Source: [Flexibacter] sp. ATCC 35208 (GTDB taxonomy: Bacteria; Bacteroidota; Bacteroidia; Chitinophagales; Chitinophagaceae). From it: a stretch of 64,000 nucleotides of DNA. Under the pieces are notes generated by a model. The model searched no databases, had not been told where the DNA came from, and saw nothing but the letters and a program-made list of their open reading frames with translations. A program made the position numbers and the translations under genes. Below, one piece after another: positions 19,701 through 28,386 of this stretch (position 1 is its first letter; every line of letters starts with the position of its first letter). The DNA lies in NCBI RefSeq assembly GCF_001975825.1, contig NZ_MTKN01000013.1, positions 1 to 64,000 on the forward strand, written 5' to 3'.

Positions 19701-20417
19701 AAATAATTCACTATCCGTCAGTAACTGCAATACTTCCAGGTAGGCACCCAAAAAGATGGTTTCAGGTGTGATGCCTATATGATTTGCTTTATCATATAAC
19801 TGCTTGCATAACCGGAGGGGCAGGGACGTTGTACAGACTTCCGGCTGGCCAGCCTGCTTTCCGGAAGGAGTTTCATTACGCAATATCAGTTCACCATGAA
19901 GGTGTTGACGATTCCAGAAAGTAAGTGCTTCTGTGGCATCATCACTATCCAGTAACTGGTATTGCCATTCTGCATATTGCAGGTAACCGATCCCCTCTTC
20001 TTCCTGATGATCTTCTTCCAGCATATGCAGCAGCTGTTCCTGTAAAACCATCAGGCTGACTACATCTGCGGCCAGTGGATTCGCTTCCAGCAGGATCATG
20101 GTACCACCGGAAATCTCCTGCATGGATATGTACAGCAGAAACGATTGACCGTTATCTTCAGGCGACTGCCGTTGTGTAAATAGTACTTTCGTTTCACCAC
20201 TCATGGATTGTAACCATTCTCCCTCATCACTTTCCTTTAGTATCAATCGAAAAATATCATACCTGTTCAACAGCGAAATAAATGTATCCTGAATATGTTG
20301 CGCTGTATAATGACCGGCAACTGAAAAAGACAATTTGCTATAGTTAAAACCTGATGGGGACGATAACAACAGGGATTGCTGCTGGGGGGACAACCTGTAG
20401 GTAAGTGCAGTAGTCAT
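13701..20417 (-). CDS. terminal NRPS, C*-A(Asp)-T-C-A(Thr-like)-T-TE
   Basis: 2238 residues and the last synthetase. Domains: condensation-like C* 1-390, where NPLAADV stands in place of HHxxxDG; A 400-880 (core SGTTGKPKG near 540); T near 932 (GGDSI); C 965-1390 with intact HHIIMDG near 1102; A 1430-1910 (SGSTGKPKG near 1570); T near 1959 (GGHSL); thioesterase 2010-2238 with GFSAGG (Ser near 2085). Specificity residues read by alignment to GrsA: first A is D-L-T-K-I-S-H-I-G-K, close to the Asp code; second is D-F-W-N-V-F-L-V-H-K, nearest to Thr with two changes. The TE should release the chain, probably as a macrocycle. The gene starts 6 bases after the dioxygenase-aldolase gene. Codes are hand-read and need a predictor. 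Confidence 0.95.
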   Translation of the reverse strand: MTTALTYRLSPQQQSLLLSSPSGFNYSKLSFSVAGHYTAQHIQDTFISLLNRYDIFRLILKESDEGEWLQSMSGETKVLFTQRQSPEDNGQSFLLYISMQEISGGTMILLEANPLAADVVSLMVLQEQLLHMLEEDHQEEEGIGYLQYAEWQYQLLDSDDATEALTFWNRQHLHGELILRNETPSGKQAGQPEVCTTSLPLRLCKQLYDKANHIGITPETIFLGAYLEVLQLLTDSELFSVGLECYGREFDELSSTVGLLSKVLPFTIKKDQPDLFQYVDHNLQNIKTFQLYTTSDKIYDYQFGYIHTENIIETVFQWIQGEKLKCQITEQEKSVEISYWYNPDYFREEDIRLMLSLYVSVLNEHAGLAGRTALFRQTFAEQVAAGREVASAPFLHVVDAFRAVAARVPGNMAVRSLSGDLTYDELNRYSDLAAASLVHRYDVKAGDFVGVMMNENQWLPVALLAVMKAGAAYVPLDSSNPPARIQHILSDVAVKCIISDIQETSHLSVTALSGLCQDHGLPLTVCDFDGTETAYMIYTSGTTGKPKGVMITGANLLNYTNWLQQTFHITQTDQSILQASYAYDLGYTSLWGCLTAGAAIHIVPAAHRQQAEWMVSYIREQEITFLKLTPSVFYLLLQAENIKELAGSALRLIFSGGEKIDTAGLTRFSRIKKDISFVNHYGPTETTIGTLFHLITPETLVSFGNKPVVGKPVSGNEVYIVNDEGRFCVPGEKGEILIAGAGVAKGYYNRDDLNQEKFRNIVLNGKTIRVYHTGDTGYLMGNGTVFLDGRKDGQVKIHGHRVELEEIKRALQQQGITDIFLKLIPSRSFGEELVCYYLSPTEIDSQLWRKKLSETLPDYMLPVFFVRINTLPVTANGKVDYTAFPDPYLVINKVAGSNAVMNETETLIATTWSEILGLTIVASSDFFESGGDSIKAIQIIARLNKKGLKCQLADIFEYTSVQALAAFLKPEKRRYALLPMQEAMYFHYKAFPGSAANNIIRHFEITGNIQPHHLQRAVQEAVLHFDILRLRFAEDENFRLYCTIADDHAPVLNIVDLRQFSEEQVSHTKTAWINEGFDLTAGPLLRATLFLQEGKSQLLWSYHHIIMDGWCFQIIVQQMMECYEALCKGVTPVWKKYTSFTRFLEWKGVADNTASLSFWKEYLEDYTTVAALPATNGSVTSTVYDRAEYTLTVPEVLTGKIALFCRQHKITPSTFMQVAWGILLGKYNNTADVVFGVTVSGRPADMEGMEDLLGLFINTLPIRIHWNEYTSIGELFSRIRNYLSSIQAHQHLSLAEIQSCSALKKDLLDHVMVFENYPLGTVDESEITITSKEGFGQVGYPLAIVIYPGENFMISFMYNRHRYTDTLIEKTAANLLHLMEAIIAPDNLPVAKLDILSAGERAALIKAGQSAGAFNPAINLLTAIANISRIHARNTALEDAKEIFSYSEMMQKAARLSGWLIKTHQIRKGDRVLICLPPSADLVIAILAVLQAGAAYVPVDVEYPTERKMYIASDSEVKAIISSAGFIEDLTEQLFPLIILMEDLPEHNNDDAVFPDIYGDDIAYIIYTSGSTGKPKGCQVMHRNLSHLFLQQKACFAFSAADKWIMAHSPAFDFSVWEIFGALVNGGSLYIPGREQVRDGTTFLDLIINKGVTVLNQTPASFYQLTEIMISTTATLENTALRLVIFGGDILDFVKLRSWLSIKGHDKVALYNLYGITETTVHVTWHQVTDQEILHAGGESCIGKPLPGVTVYIVNKQMQLCAAGVPGEILVGGDGVSAGYYKKEALTSQKFIPDPITGIGKIYISGDMGRWMPDGNIEFLGRIDNQVKIRGYRIEPGEIVCRLQEHAAIREACVIAVNVMGMPALVAYIVFKDQEVPASELRLFLAATLPAHFIPPYYMPVEKIPLTGNGKVDREKLPSPVNIMYDSVNIPPQDDLESYLVELWESELGIQVSTADNFFETGGHSLKAFRIISAVQKKYDILLPVIQLYHDPVLKDFADTIRRYISGTESKVESGYVILKEGNPDKTVFFFPPAVGYAIGFKGLATCLDDFRVIGINFIEGDTIAEMAAIVQLLQPEGELVFCGFSAGGSLSYHVTSALEAAGRIVKALVFLDSRRFIQASPIDEQTIRQIADEYLADPRAMVLNSSVATKEMMRRHIENSARFIHQLCDSGYINADIYYISSVENRHNTERQQAWQEITAGRVIVYNGYGSHAAMLDQDNLQQNLAVYREVFNNIFF

Positions 20418-20423
20418 AAAATA

Positions 20424-22256
20424 TTAAAGAGGTTTATATTGGATCAGATCAGGATAAAAACGTTCGGCTTTTCGCAGATACGCATCAAACTCTATTTGCA
20501 TACTCATTGGGTTTGCAATCCATTGCCTGGTAAGCCTGGCTACATCCGGAGCAATAGGTAGCGGTGTTCCTGATTGCATGGCCATCAGGTTAGTGGTATA
20601 AGCCTGCTCTGCAGAAATCATCAGAATAGCAGCAGACTCAAGTTCTGTTCCCATTGTCAGCGTTCCATGATTCCGGAGTAAAAGCGTATGGTTATCCCCG
20701 GTTGCATGGAGCAATTGCTGCGCCTCGTTATCTGATAATACCGGACCATTATATTCATCATATAAAGCATGATCCTCAAAGAACATACAGGATGTCTGGT
20801 TGATGGGCGCTATAGGTAAGCCGAGTGATGTATATACGATGCCGTGGGGAGAATGGGTATGAACAATACAATGAATGTCAGGCCGGCCTTTATGCAGTGC
20901 TGCATGGATACAGAATCCGGCAACATTAACAGGATAATCGCCTGCTACAACATTGCCTTTGCCATCTACGGTAATGAGGTTATCCGGGGTTACCTCTTCA
21001 AAAAACAATCCGAATGGATTTACCCAGAAAAGATCTTCCTGTCCAGGAACTTTTAAGGAGATATGACCACTGATTCCTTCATCCAGTCCCTCCATAGCCA
21101 GTATCCTGTAAAGACCTGCCAGCCGGTAACGCAGCCACTCTTCGGTTTGAGGTCTTGCTTTCCGTCCAAAAAAAGCAGATGTATTTCTGCGGGCATTAGT
21201 TATAGCGCCGGCAGGTGTAACCTCCGGTTTCAGAGAAATAGGGTCAGACATCGCTACCAGTACCTTCCGGTTACCCGTAAAAGGTCTTCTTCCATGTGCG
21301 AAACGCATATTATCCAGTAACAACACATCATTGTTCTGCCAGGGAAATATAATCGAAGCTTTAGCATAGGCAGCTGCAATAGCATCCAGGTCTTCTTTGC
21401 TTAACACACTTCCATCTCCCAGGAAACTGTTCCTGGGTACGTTTGCTGCTCCTAATAATTCTATCAGTGATGTCCTGGTGACCTCATCCAGGCTCATGAT
21501 ATTAAAAAGATGCGCCTGGTTAAACCAGACTTTCTCTCCCGATAAAGGATGTACTGCTACTCCCTGAACAGTATAGGATGTTTGTAATACATCGTTTTCT
21601 TTCCAGCTGAAAGTCATCCCTTTCTTTTTACAAAGCATCTCCACTTCTTCCCTGCTATCCGTACCAAACACCTTCTGCCAGGGCAGATCTATATCCTTGT
21701 GGAATGTTCTCACGTAACTTACTCCCAGTTGTTCAAATTTATCTCTCAGGGCAACCGGCATCAGCCGGTATACCAGTGCAGCATCTGCAATAGGCGTTTC
21801 CCCGCCGGAAACAGCCGCTTCCCTGCTGTAAAACCATATTTTACCCGGCCACGTATCAGTATATGAATGTTCATTATGCAGCGGAATATGCCTTTCTTTT
21901 GGATATTCGGTAGAAGTGTATACTTTATCATTCACCTTTGTTCTTGGCGTTGATGGTTCTGTATAATCCAGCAACTTCCCTGCAAATGACTGGCATACCT
22001 GTTGGAAATCATCTTCATTGCCAACTTTAAAGCCCCTGAAAAGAACAGCACCGTAAGTGGTATATAATTTATCAACCTGTGGTTTATTGGCAATTAACCA
22101 GTCTTTTAAAGTGGTATTATTATCATTACAGGATAACACGGCATACTTTGTATGTTCAGTACCTCCCTGCATAATTTCCTGCTCTACGGTTTTGCCGGCT
22201 ATAACAGGTTTTGGAACCGCACGTTTCAAGGATTGTAAAACATCTTCTTTTTTCAT
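20424..22256 (-). CDS. fusion of SyrP-like Fe/2-oxoglutarate dioxygenase and class II aldolase/adducin-like domain
   Basis: A 610-residue two-domain protein. Residues 1-345 are a TauD/SyrP-like dioxygenase with HNE (His127, Glu129), distal His321 and the 2-oxoglutarate Arg, probably Arg330. Residues 360-600 are a class II aldolase/adducin-type domain with GHIS near 397, WVNPFG near 411, Glu420/421, the metal pair HTH (His466, His468) and third His530 in NHGTL. The first half should hydroxylate the beta-carbon of a carrier-bound residue; the Asp module directly downstream is the natural partner. The second half keeps its zinc ligands, and this fold does aldol cleavage, epimerisation or dehydration (as in MtnB), so it may act on the hydroxylated residue. 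The fusion is continuous, with no frameshift. Substrate and second reaction are inference. Confidence 0.9.
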   Translation of the reverse strand: MKKEDVLQSLKRAVPKPVIAGKTVEQEIMQGGTEHTKYAVLSCNDNNTTLKDWLIANKPQVDKLYTTYGAVLFRGFKVGNEDDFQQVCQSFAGKLLDYTEPSTPRTKVNDKVYTSTEYPKERHIPLHNEHSYTDTWPGKIWFYSREAAVSGGETPIADAALVYRLMPVALRDKFEQLGVSYVRTFHKDIDLPWQKVFGTDSREEVEMLCKKKGMTFSWKENDVLQTSYTVQGVAVHPLSGEKVWFNQAHLFNIMSLDEVTRTSLIELLGAANVPRNSFLGDGSVLSKEDLDAIAAAYAKASIIFPWQNNDVLLLDNMRFAHGRRPFTGNRKVLVAMSDPISLKPEVTPAGAITNARRNTSAFFGRKARPQTEEWLRYRLAGLYRILAMEGLDEGISGHISLKVPGQEDLFWVNPFGLFFEEVTPDNLITVDGKGNVVAGDYPVNVAGFCIHAALHKGRPDIHCIVHTHSPHGIVYTSLGLPIAPINQTSCMFFEDHALYDEYNGPVLSDNEAQQLLHATGDNHTLLLRNHGTLTMGTELESAAILMISAEQAYTTNLMAMQSGTPLPIAPDVARLTRQWIANPMSMQIEFDAYLRKAERFYPDLIQYKPL

Positions 22257-22270
22257 CTGTTCAGTTTTAT

Positions 22271-25200
22271 TTATGATACACCTTTCAAATGTTTCAATAG
22301 TTCATGAGAACGGGATTTCAGGTTGACAGCAGATTCATCCCAACCGGTTAAAAAAAGCGATTCCACCTTCACGTCGTCCAATTCACAAACACGTTTCAGC
22401 ATCATTTGCCATTGATTCGCATAAGTATGGATCACCGTTTGGGTATACATGCTTGTTTTATATTCAACATTGAGTGATAAACCTTCCCCGAGTGGTTGCA
22501 CGGTAAAACTGAGATCAAACTTGCTTCCTTCCATTTTCACTTCTATCTCTTCAACTGCAATATCACCGGCATGTATATCCAGCGAAGAAAAATCGTTATA
22601 TACAAACCGGGTATTGATATAATTCCCTAACTGTATCGCTCTGTCTTTTCTGAATAAGGCAGACAACTCATCAAATGGAATGGCGGCATGTGCCATATCA
22701 GCAGCCATACCTGCTGCAAAATGCTGTAAGGCTTCCCGGAGTGTAACCTGTTTATCAATATTTACAACCACAGGCATCATATTCACAAAAAATCCTACAA
22801 CAGGCTCCATGGCACTGCTCGTCCTCCCCGATACAGAGGTGCCAATTATAAAATGATCATTGCCCGAAAGCCTGGATTGCAATAATGCAAAAGCAAACAT
22901 CATTAGTTGAAATGTAGTGCATTTCCTTTCCAGGGCTGTTTGTATAACCAGACGTGAAAGATCGTCAGGCAGAATAAAATTCGAAGTGGCTCCCAATAAA
23001 TTGTCTTCAGTTTTTACATGTGGAAAAGCGGCCTGCCGGATCTGTGGTCCAATTCTCGACAACCAGTATGCGGATGAGTCTTGCTGATTCCTTCCAGACA
23101 TCCATTGTGCAAAATCTACATAACGTAAAGAAAGTGGAGGCAACGAATAATGATCTCCTTTTAGTTTTGCATTGTAAAGCAGGATCAATTCTGATAACAG
23201 GATAGAGATAGACCATCCATCCGTAATAATATGGTGCAGGTTGAATACGATATAAAAATCCTGCGGACTATTTTGCATGATCATGACACGGAATAACGGC
23301 CCCTGATTCAATATGAACGGCTGGTTACAGAAATCACCTGCCAGGGATTTAAATTCCTCTACGCTTTCAACACCATCTACATAATGCAGATAAGCAGCTG
23401 AAAGCAGTGTTCCTGATAATTTTACTACAGGACCATCATCATGCAGCACTATGCTTGCTCTCAGCTGATCATGACGCTGCACAAGGTAATCCAGGCATTC
23501 TTCAAGTAATGGTTTGTTTAAAGCAATCATTACCCTGAAAGCGGTGGTCATATTGTAGGAAATGTCCTGCGGTTCATTTGTCTGAAGCAACCAGAGCCTT
23601 CTCTGCAAAGGTGAAACCGCATAAAAATCGCGCTCCCCAGCCATTGGAATATCCTGATCAGCCGCTCTTTCAAGGGAGGTGATCAATGATGCAAGGTCGA
23701 TCAACCGCGGGTTATTAAATACATCGTACAGATTGAGCTTTACTTTGAGCCGCTCCCGTATCCTGTTAATCAGTTTAATCGCTAACAGACTATGACCGCC
23801 TGAAAAGAAAAAGTCATCTTCAGGATGTACTACTTCAAGTCCCAGGGTTTCTTTAAACAACAGGGATAGCTGTTGCAATATAATGGTATCGGCAGTTGTA
23901 TCCCTTGTAACGATCAATGGCACCGGCGTTTCAATTGCAGGCAGTTTAACTGCGATGAAAGTATCCAGTTTTTTAATATCTCCCTCCAGCAGTTCACAGA
24001 AAGTATCATACAATAATTGCGGGAAAGCCGCATCCACTTTTCCGGTAGCATATATCACAGAAATAAAAAAAGTTTCATGTTGCGCGGTAACTTCAATACT
24101 GAGATCAAATTTAGCATCCGTCTCAAGCTGCTTGTCCGGAAAATCACGTTCATCGTCATCCTGTGGTAATACCACGTAATTGAAAAGAATATTAAACAGG
24201 GGTTGTGTATTACCGGAGCCGGCTAACTTCTTATCCATCAGAATATGTGAAAGCGGATACCATGCATGTTGCATCAATGCTGTTAACCGCCTGCCTGTTT
24301 CCCGCATATATTCCCGGAAGGGAACCGCCGGCAGCAAATCTGCCCGGATGGGAAGCGTGTTTACCATAAACCCGGTAACCTCTTCCATACCGGCAATGCT
24401 CCTGTTGGAAACAGGAATACCACACGTAAAGCTGGCTTGTTTTGTTAAACGGGCTAATACTAACTGGAACACAGATAATATTACGGCGAAGTCTGTTACA
24501 CCCAGATCTGCCGACAATGACCGGATCTTACCGGCGACACCGGCAGGAAATACATCCTGTAATGTATTTCCTGCAAACAATGAATCACCGGTAATAGCCG
24601 GAGCCGGCAACTGTAATGAAGCCGGCAATGCTTCCAGCCATGTGGCCCACCACGCTTTGTCGTTTGCATATTGCTCTCCCGGAAGATATGTTTGTTCATA
24701 CCATTTTACCACATCATGAAACTGTAGGGAAGGCTGTGGAAGTACTTCCTGATGATATAACTGTATTAATTCCCGGAGGAATACAGTGTTGGAATACTCA
24801 TCTGTAATAAGATGATGTATATCCATTAACAGGAAGAAAACACTATTTTGCTGCAACAGATAAAACCTGCACAATGGCGCCTGATCAATAGCTATTTTTT
24901 TCCTTTGCTGCCGGAATACGGCCAATGGATCTTCGCTATCCGGCTCCAGGTAAGTCAATCCTCCCACTATCATGAATGCATCAAATACTATATCTGCAGG
25001 AAGTATTTGCTGTTGCACATTACCATCAATTTGTACAAACCTGGTACAAAGAACAGTATGTCTATTCATCAGCCCTTTTATAGCCTGCAGCAAAAGCTGT
25101 TCATCCGGTTTTTCTTCCAGGCGGATCAGACCCGGAACATGGTAAGTACTACCAATATCAGGCAAACTCTCCAACACGTAAATACTTTCCTGTGCAGGAA

Positions 25201-28200
25201 GCAATGCCATTGCATCCTGCGCCGGAGAAGCTGTAACAATAGTTGCGGAGGATGGTTGCTGTTCTTTTATGAAAGCCGACAGGTCTTTCAGCGTGTTATG
25301 TGTTAATATATCCGGTAAGGAAACCTGTACATCAAAATTTCTTCTGATAGCAGACAACATCCTGATAGCGGTGAGGCTATGCCCACCATTGGCAAAGAAA
25401 TCCTGTGCGGGGTCTACCTGCTTCCCGATCAGTTTTTGCCATATCTGCCTTAATTCAAGCTGTACTGCATCTTCCTGCAAACCGGCAGTGACGGGCACTT
25501 CATCTTTCAGTAATAAAAGTACCTCCTTACGGTTAATCTTTCCACTGCCCAGTCGCGGTATATGTTCCACACACTTAAAACCAGAGGGGATCATATATGC
25601 AGGAAGCCATTTGGCCAGTTGTTCCCGGATGCTAAGCAGCGGTATTTCATCTCCTGTATAAAGAGCATATAACATGGAAATTCCAGCCGCCTTTTTATGC
25701 AACAGGACAACGGCTTCCCGCACCCCTTTCAACAATAATATTTTTGCTTCAATATCACCGGGTTCTATCCGCTGGCCATTGAATTTGATCTGCTGATCTA
25801 TTCTGCCCAGGTATATGAGATTGCCGGTATCACTCCACATCACAAGATCCCCGGTACGGTACATCCGCTCTCCTTTTACAAAAGGATCTGCCATAAACTT
25901 TTCCCTGGTCAGTGATTCTTTACCAATATAACCACGTGCCACGCCGACACCAGCAACCCATAGTTCGCCTGCTATCCACGGTGGCAGTAACCGGTACTGT
26001 TCGTCAAAGATATAAGCCCTGTCATTTAGCAAAGGCTTTCCGATTGGAATATATTTATAAGTTTCCGCTAAAGGAGAACAAACAAACCCGGTACAGTCCA
26101 CCGTCGCTTCCGTTGGTCCATACAGATTAATCAGCAGGGTATTATGCTGCCGGTATAAGTAGTCATTAAACTGTAGTACTGCTCCAAAGGATAATGCCTC
26201 TCCACTGGAAAAAACATATTGCAGAGAAGCGCAATCGCTGGTATTACCTTCCTGTAACAGCATGTCCATAAACAGGGTCAACATAGAAGGTACAAAATGA
26301 ATCACTGTAATCTGCCGCTCTTTGATCGTGCGTATCATCTCGTCTGGTGCACTTTCCTTCCCTGCTGCTAAAAAGAAAGTATTGCATCCGGAAAACAACC
26401 AGTGAAATAGCTCCCATACTGAAACGTCAAAACTGCTGGTGGTTTTTTGCAGGATGCAATCTGTTTGTGACAGTGGATACTCTTTTTGCATCCAGTATAT
26501 CCTGTTCACCACAGCCCCATGCTCCACCACCACTCCCTTAGGGTTACCGGTAGATCCGGAAGTATAAATAATATATGCCGCATCTGCCGGTTCCAGGGCA
26601 ACCACATCAATGCCGGATACATGCGGCTGTTGAATAGCAGATTCAATATCTATGTAAAGGTTATCTGCGCCAGTATTAAAAGAAAGTTTACCATACCCAA
26701 GCACCACCTTTGCCCCCGCATCCTGCATCATGTAGGAGATACGTTCTCCTGGTAACCGCATATCAATCGGCAGGTAAGTGGCTCCACGTTTAAAAACCCC
26801 CATGATAGCCACCATCAGCCATACAGACCGTTCGCAGCAAATAGCCACTACATCCCCTTTTTCAATGCCGGCGCCGGCCAGTGCAGACTGTACCGCATTA
26901 CTGTACTGTTCTATTTCCTTTACTGTAAACCGGTGATTTTCATCTTCAAGAACAGCCGGCGACTGACGATTTAGCTGCGCGTAATAAATCGATAAAAGCG
27001 TTTCTTCTACCGGATAATCGCCTTTTGTATCATTGAAACTATTGATCAGTTTATTCGTATGGACATCCCCCCAAATGCTGATGTCTGAGAGCCGTAAACC
27101 ATGACTAACAGCTGCTGCTACCTGGGTAGCCAGCAGTTCAATGTGTTTGAGCACCTGCACCATAAGTGCATCCGGATACCTGTCCGGGTTGTAGGATAGT
27201 CGCCATAAAATACCCTCTCCTACAGATATATGAACAGATAAGGGATAATTGGTACGATCAAATACAGTTGTTTCAAATACCTTATCATCGCGCTGGTTTT
27301 TCACTTCATCAAACGGGTAATCTTCCACTGCCAGTATATGATCAAACAGTGCCCCTTCTATTCCTGCCGCATGTTGAATTTCCACTACGGAACAATACTG
27401 ATAGGGAAAGCTGCTGATCAGTCTCCCCGAAATATCCTTAAAATACTGATCCAGTAATAAGGTATCTTCTACCTGGAATGCGAATGGCATTGTATTGATA
27501 CACATACCCACCACACGTTCGGCATCAGGGATGTCAATTTCACGTCCGGACACTGTTACACCCGAAACAACTTTTTGCCGGCGGCTGTATCGAGACAATA
27601 AAATTCCCCATATACCATATAAGATGGAATTAACGCTTACCCGGAGGTTTACTGCTGCCTGTTTTAATGCATTTGATACTTCCGTGTTTAAAATAGTTTG
27701 CAGGGAAACCTGCTGCATGCTAACGGAGGGCTGCATAAAAACGGGGGTTAAAGAAGCCACCGTAAAATCCGGTTCAATATCCAGGTGCTTTAACCAGTAA
27801 GCCGTTATCTCTTCCTGTTTCTGTGTGGCCAGCCAACCCGTAATACCCGTAAAAGAAACCGGCTTACCAGGTTGAAACTGCAGCCCGTTCTTTTCTGCGC
27901 GGTAATGACTGATCAATTCATGCATGATAATCGCATAACTCCAGCCATCAAGAATTATGTGGTGAAATGAAACCACCAGCTTTGAAACATCGCCCAGTTG
28001 TAATATCGCCACCCGGAACAATGGTCCTGACTGCAGCTCAAAAGAACGTAACCTGTCCTGTTCAAGAAATGTATCCAGGTATGCCTGCTGTTTAACCGCT
28101 TCATCCTTTTCCAGCGGGTGAACACTTAACTCCGGTGTCATACTTTCCAGTATCACCTGCACTGGCCGAACACCCTTATCAGCAATAAACTTTGTACGTA

Positions 28201-28384
28201 ATGCATCATGCCGTTGAAATATGAAGGCAAGACTTTTTTCAAAACAGACTTCATCTATCTTACCAGGCAGGGTAAAACAATATTGCTCAAAATAAGCCTG
28301 ATCATCCGTCTTTGCCAGGGAATGAAATAACAACCCTTCCTGCAGGGGTGTTAGTATTTGTATACTTTGAATATTATGCTGCAT
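22271..28384 (-). CDS. NRPS, C-A(Ser)-T-C-T-C with an A-less module
   Basis: 2037 residues. Domains: C 1-430 with HHIILDG near 140 and an LTPLQEGLLFHS start typical of C domains that follow an epimerase (DCL); A 460-945 (SGSTGNPKG near 608); T near 998 (GGHSL); C 1050-1480 with HHLITDE near 1190; T near 1528 (GGHSL); C 1580-2010 with HHIITDG near 1716. The A code reads D-V-W-H-F-S-L-V-D-K, a serine code. Between the second C and the second T there is only a linker of about 30 residues, so that module has no A domain and must be loaded in trans or passed through. The C-terminal C domain must act with the downstream synthetase. Starts 2 bases after the C*-A-T-E gene. Confidence 0.95.
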   Translation of the reverse strand: MQHNIQSIQILTPLQEGLLFHSLAKTDDQAYFEQYCFTLPGKIDEVCFEKSLAFIFQRHDALRTKFIADKGVRPVQVILESMTPELSVHPLEKDEAVKQQAYLDTFLEQDRLRSFELQSGPLFRVAILQLGDVSKLVVSFHHIILDGWSYAIIMHELISHYRAEKNGLQFQPGKPVSFTGITGWLATQKQEEITAYWLKHLDIEPDFTVASLTPVFMQPSVSMQQVSLQTILNTEVSNALKQAAVNLRVSVNSILYGIWGILLSRYSRRQKVVSGVTVSGREIDIPDAERVVGMCINTMPFAFQVEDTLLLDQYFKDISGRLISSFPYQYCSVVEIQHAAGIEGALFDHILAVEDYPFDEVKNQRDDKVFETTVFDRTNYPLSVHISVGEGILWRLSYNPDRYPDALMVQVLKHIELLATQVAAAVSHGLRLSDISIWGDVHTNKLINSFNDTKGDYPVEETLLSIYYAQLNRQSPAVLEDENHRFTVKEIEQYSNAVQSALAGAGIEKGDVVAICCERSVWLMVAIMGVFKRGATYLPIDMRLPGERISYMMQDAGAKVVLGYGKLSFNTGADNLYIDIESAIQQPHVSGIDVVALEPADAAYIIYTSGSTGNPKGVVVEHGAVVNRIYWMQKEYPLSQTDCILQKTTSSFDVSVWELFHWLFSGCNTFFLAAGKESAPDEMIRTIKERQITVIHFVPSMLTLFMDMLLQEGNTSDCASLQYVFSSGEALSFGAVLQFNDYLYRQHNTLLINLYGPTEATVDCTGFVCSPLAETYKYIPIGKPLLNDRAYIFDEQYRLLPPWIAGELWVAGVGVARGYIGKESLTREKFMADPFVKGERMYRTGDLVMWSDTGNLIYLGRIDQQIKFNGQRIEPGDIEAKILLLKGVREAVVLLHKKAAGISMLYALYTGDEIPLLSIREQLAKWLPAYMIPSGFKCVEHIPRLGSGKINRKEVLLLLKDEVPVTAGLQEDAVQLELRQIWQKLIGKQVDPAQDFFANGGHSLTAIRMLSAIRRNFDVQVSLPDILTHNTLKDLSAFIKEQQPSSATIVTASPAQDAMALLPAQESIYVLESLPDIGSTYHVPGLIRLEEKPDEQLLLQAIKGLMNRHTVLCTRFVQIDGNVQQQILPADIVFDAFMIVGGLTYLEPDSEDPLAVFRQQRKKIAIDQAPLCRFYLLQQNSVFFLLMDIHHLITDEYSNTVFLRELIQLYHQEVLPQPSLQFHDVVKWYEQTYLPGEQYANDKAWWATWLEALPASLQLPAPAITGDSLFAGNTLQDVFPAGVAGKIRSLSADLGVTDFAVILSVFQLVLARLTKQASFTCGIPVSNRSIAGMEEVTGFMVNTLPIRADLLPAVPFREYMRETGRRLTALMQHAWYPLSHILMDKKLAGSGNTQPLFNILFNYVVLPQDDDERDFPDKQLETDAKFDLSIEVTAQHETFFISVIYATGKVDAAFPQLLYDTFCELLEGDIKKLDTFIAVKLPAIETPVPLIVTRDTTADTIILQQLSLLFKETLGLEVVHPEDDFFFSGGHSLLAIKLINRIRERLKVKLNLYDVFNNPRLIDLASLITSLERAADQDIPMAGERDFYAVSPLQRRLWLLQTNEPQDISYNMTTAFRVMIALNKPLLEECLDYLVQRHDQLRASIVLHDDGPVVKLSGTLLSAAYLHYVDGVESVEEFKSLAGDFCNQPFILNQGPLFRVMIMQNSPQDFYIVFNLHHIITDGWSISILLSELILLYNAKLKGDHYSLPPLSLRYVDFAQWMSGRNQQDSSAYWLSRIGPQIRQAAFPHVKTEDNLLGATSNFILPDDLSRLVIQTALERKCTTFQLMMFAFALLQSRLSGNDHFIIGTSVSGRTSSAMEPVVGFFVNMMPVVVNIDKQVTLREALQHFAAGMAADMAHAAIPFDELSALFRKDRAIQLGNYINTRFVYNDFSSLDIHAGDIAVEEIEVKMEGSKFDLSFTVQPLGEGLSLNVEYKTSMYTQTVIHTYANQWQMMLKRVCELDDVKVESLFLTGWDESAVNLKSRSHELLKHLKGVS

Positions 28385-28386
28385 CG

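Noticed and set aside
24780..24830. Epimerase in place of the middle C domain of the A-less module
   Set aside because: It lacks the epimerase blocks (SHGR, FNYLGQ) that are clear in the 28387-32748 protein, and has C-domain blocks instead.
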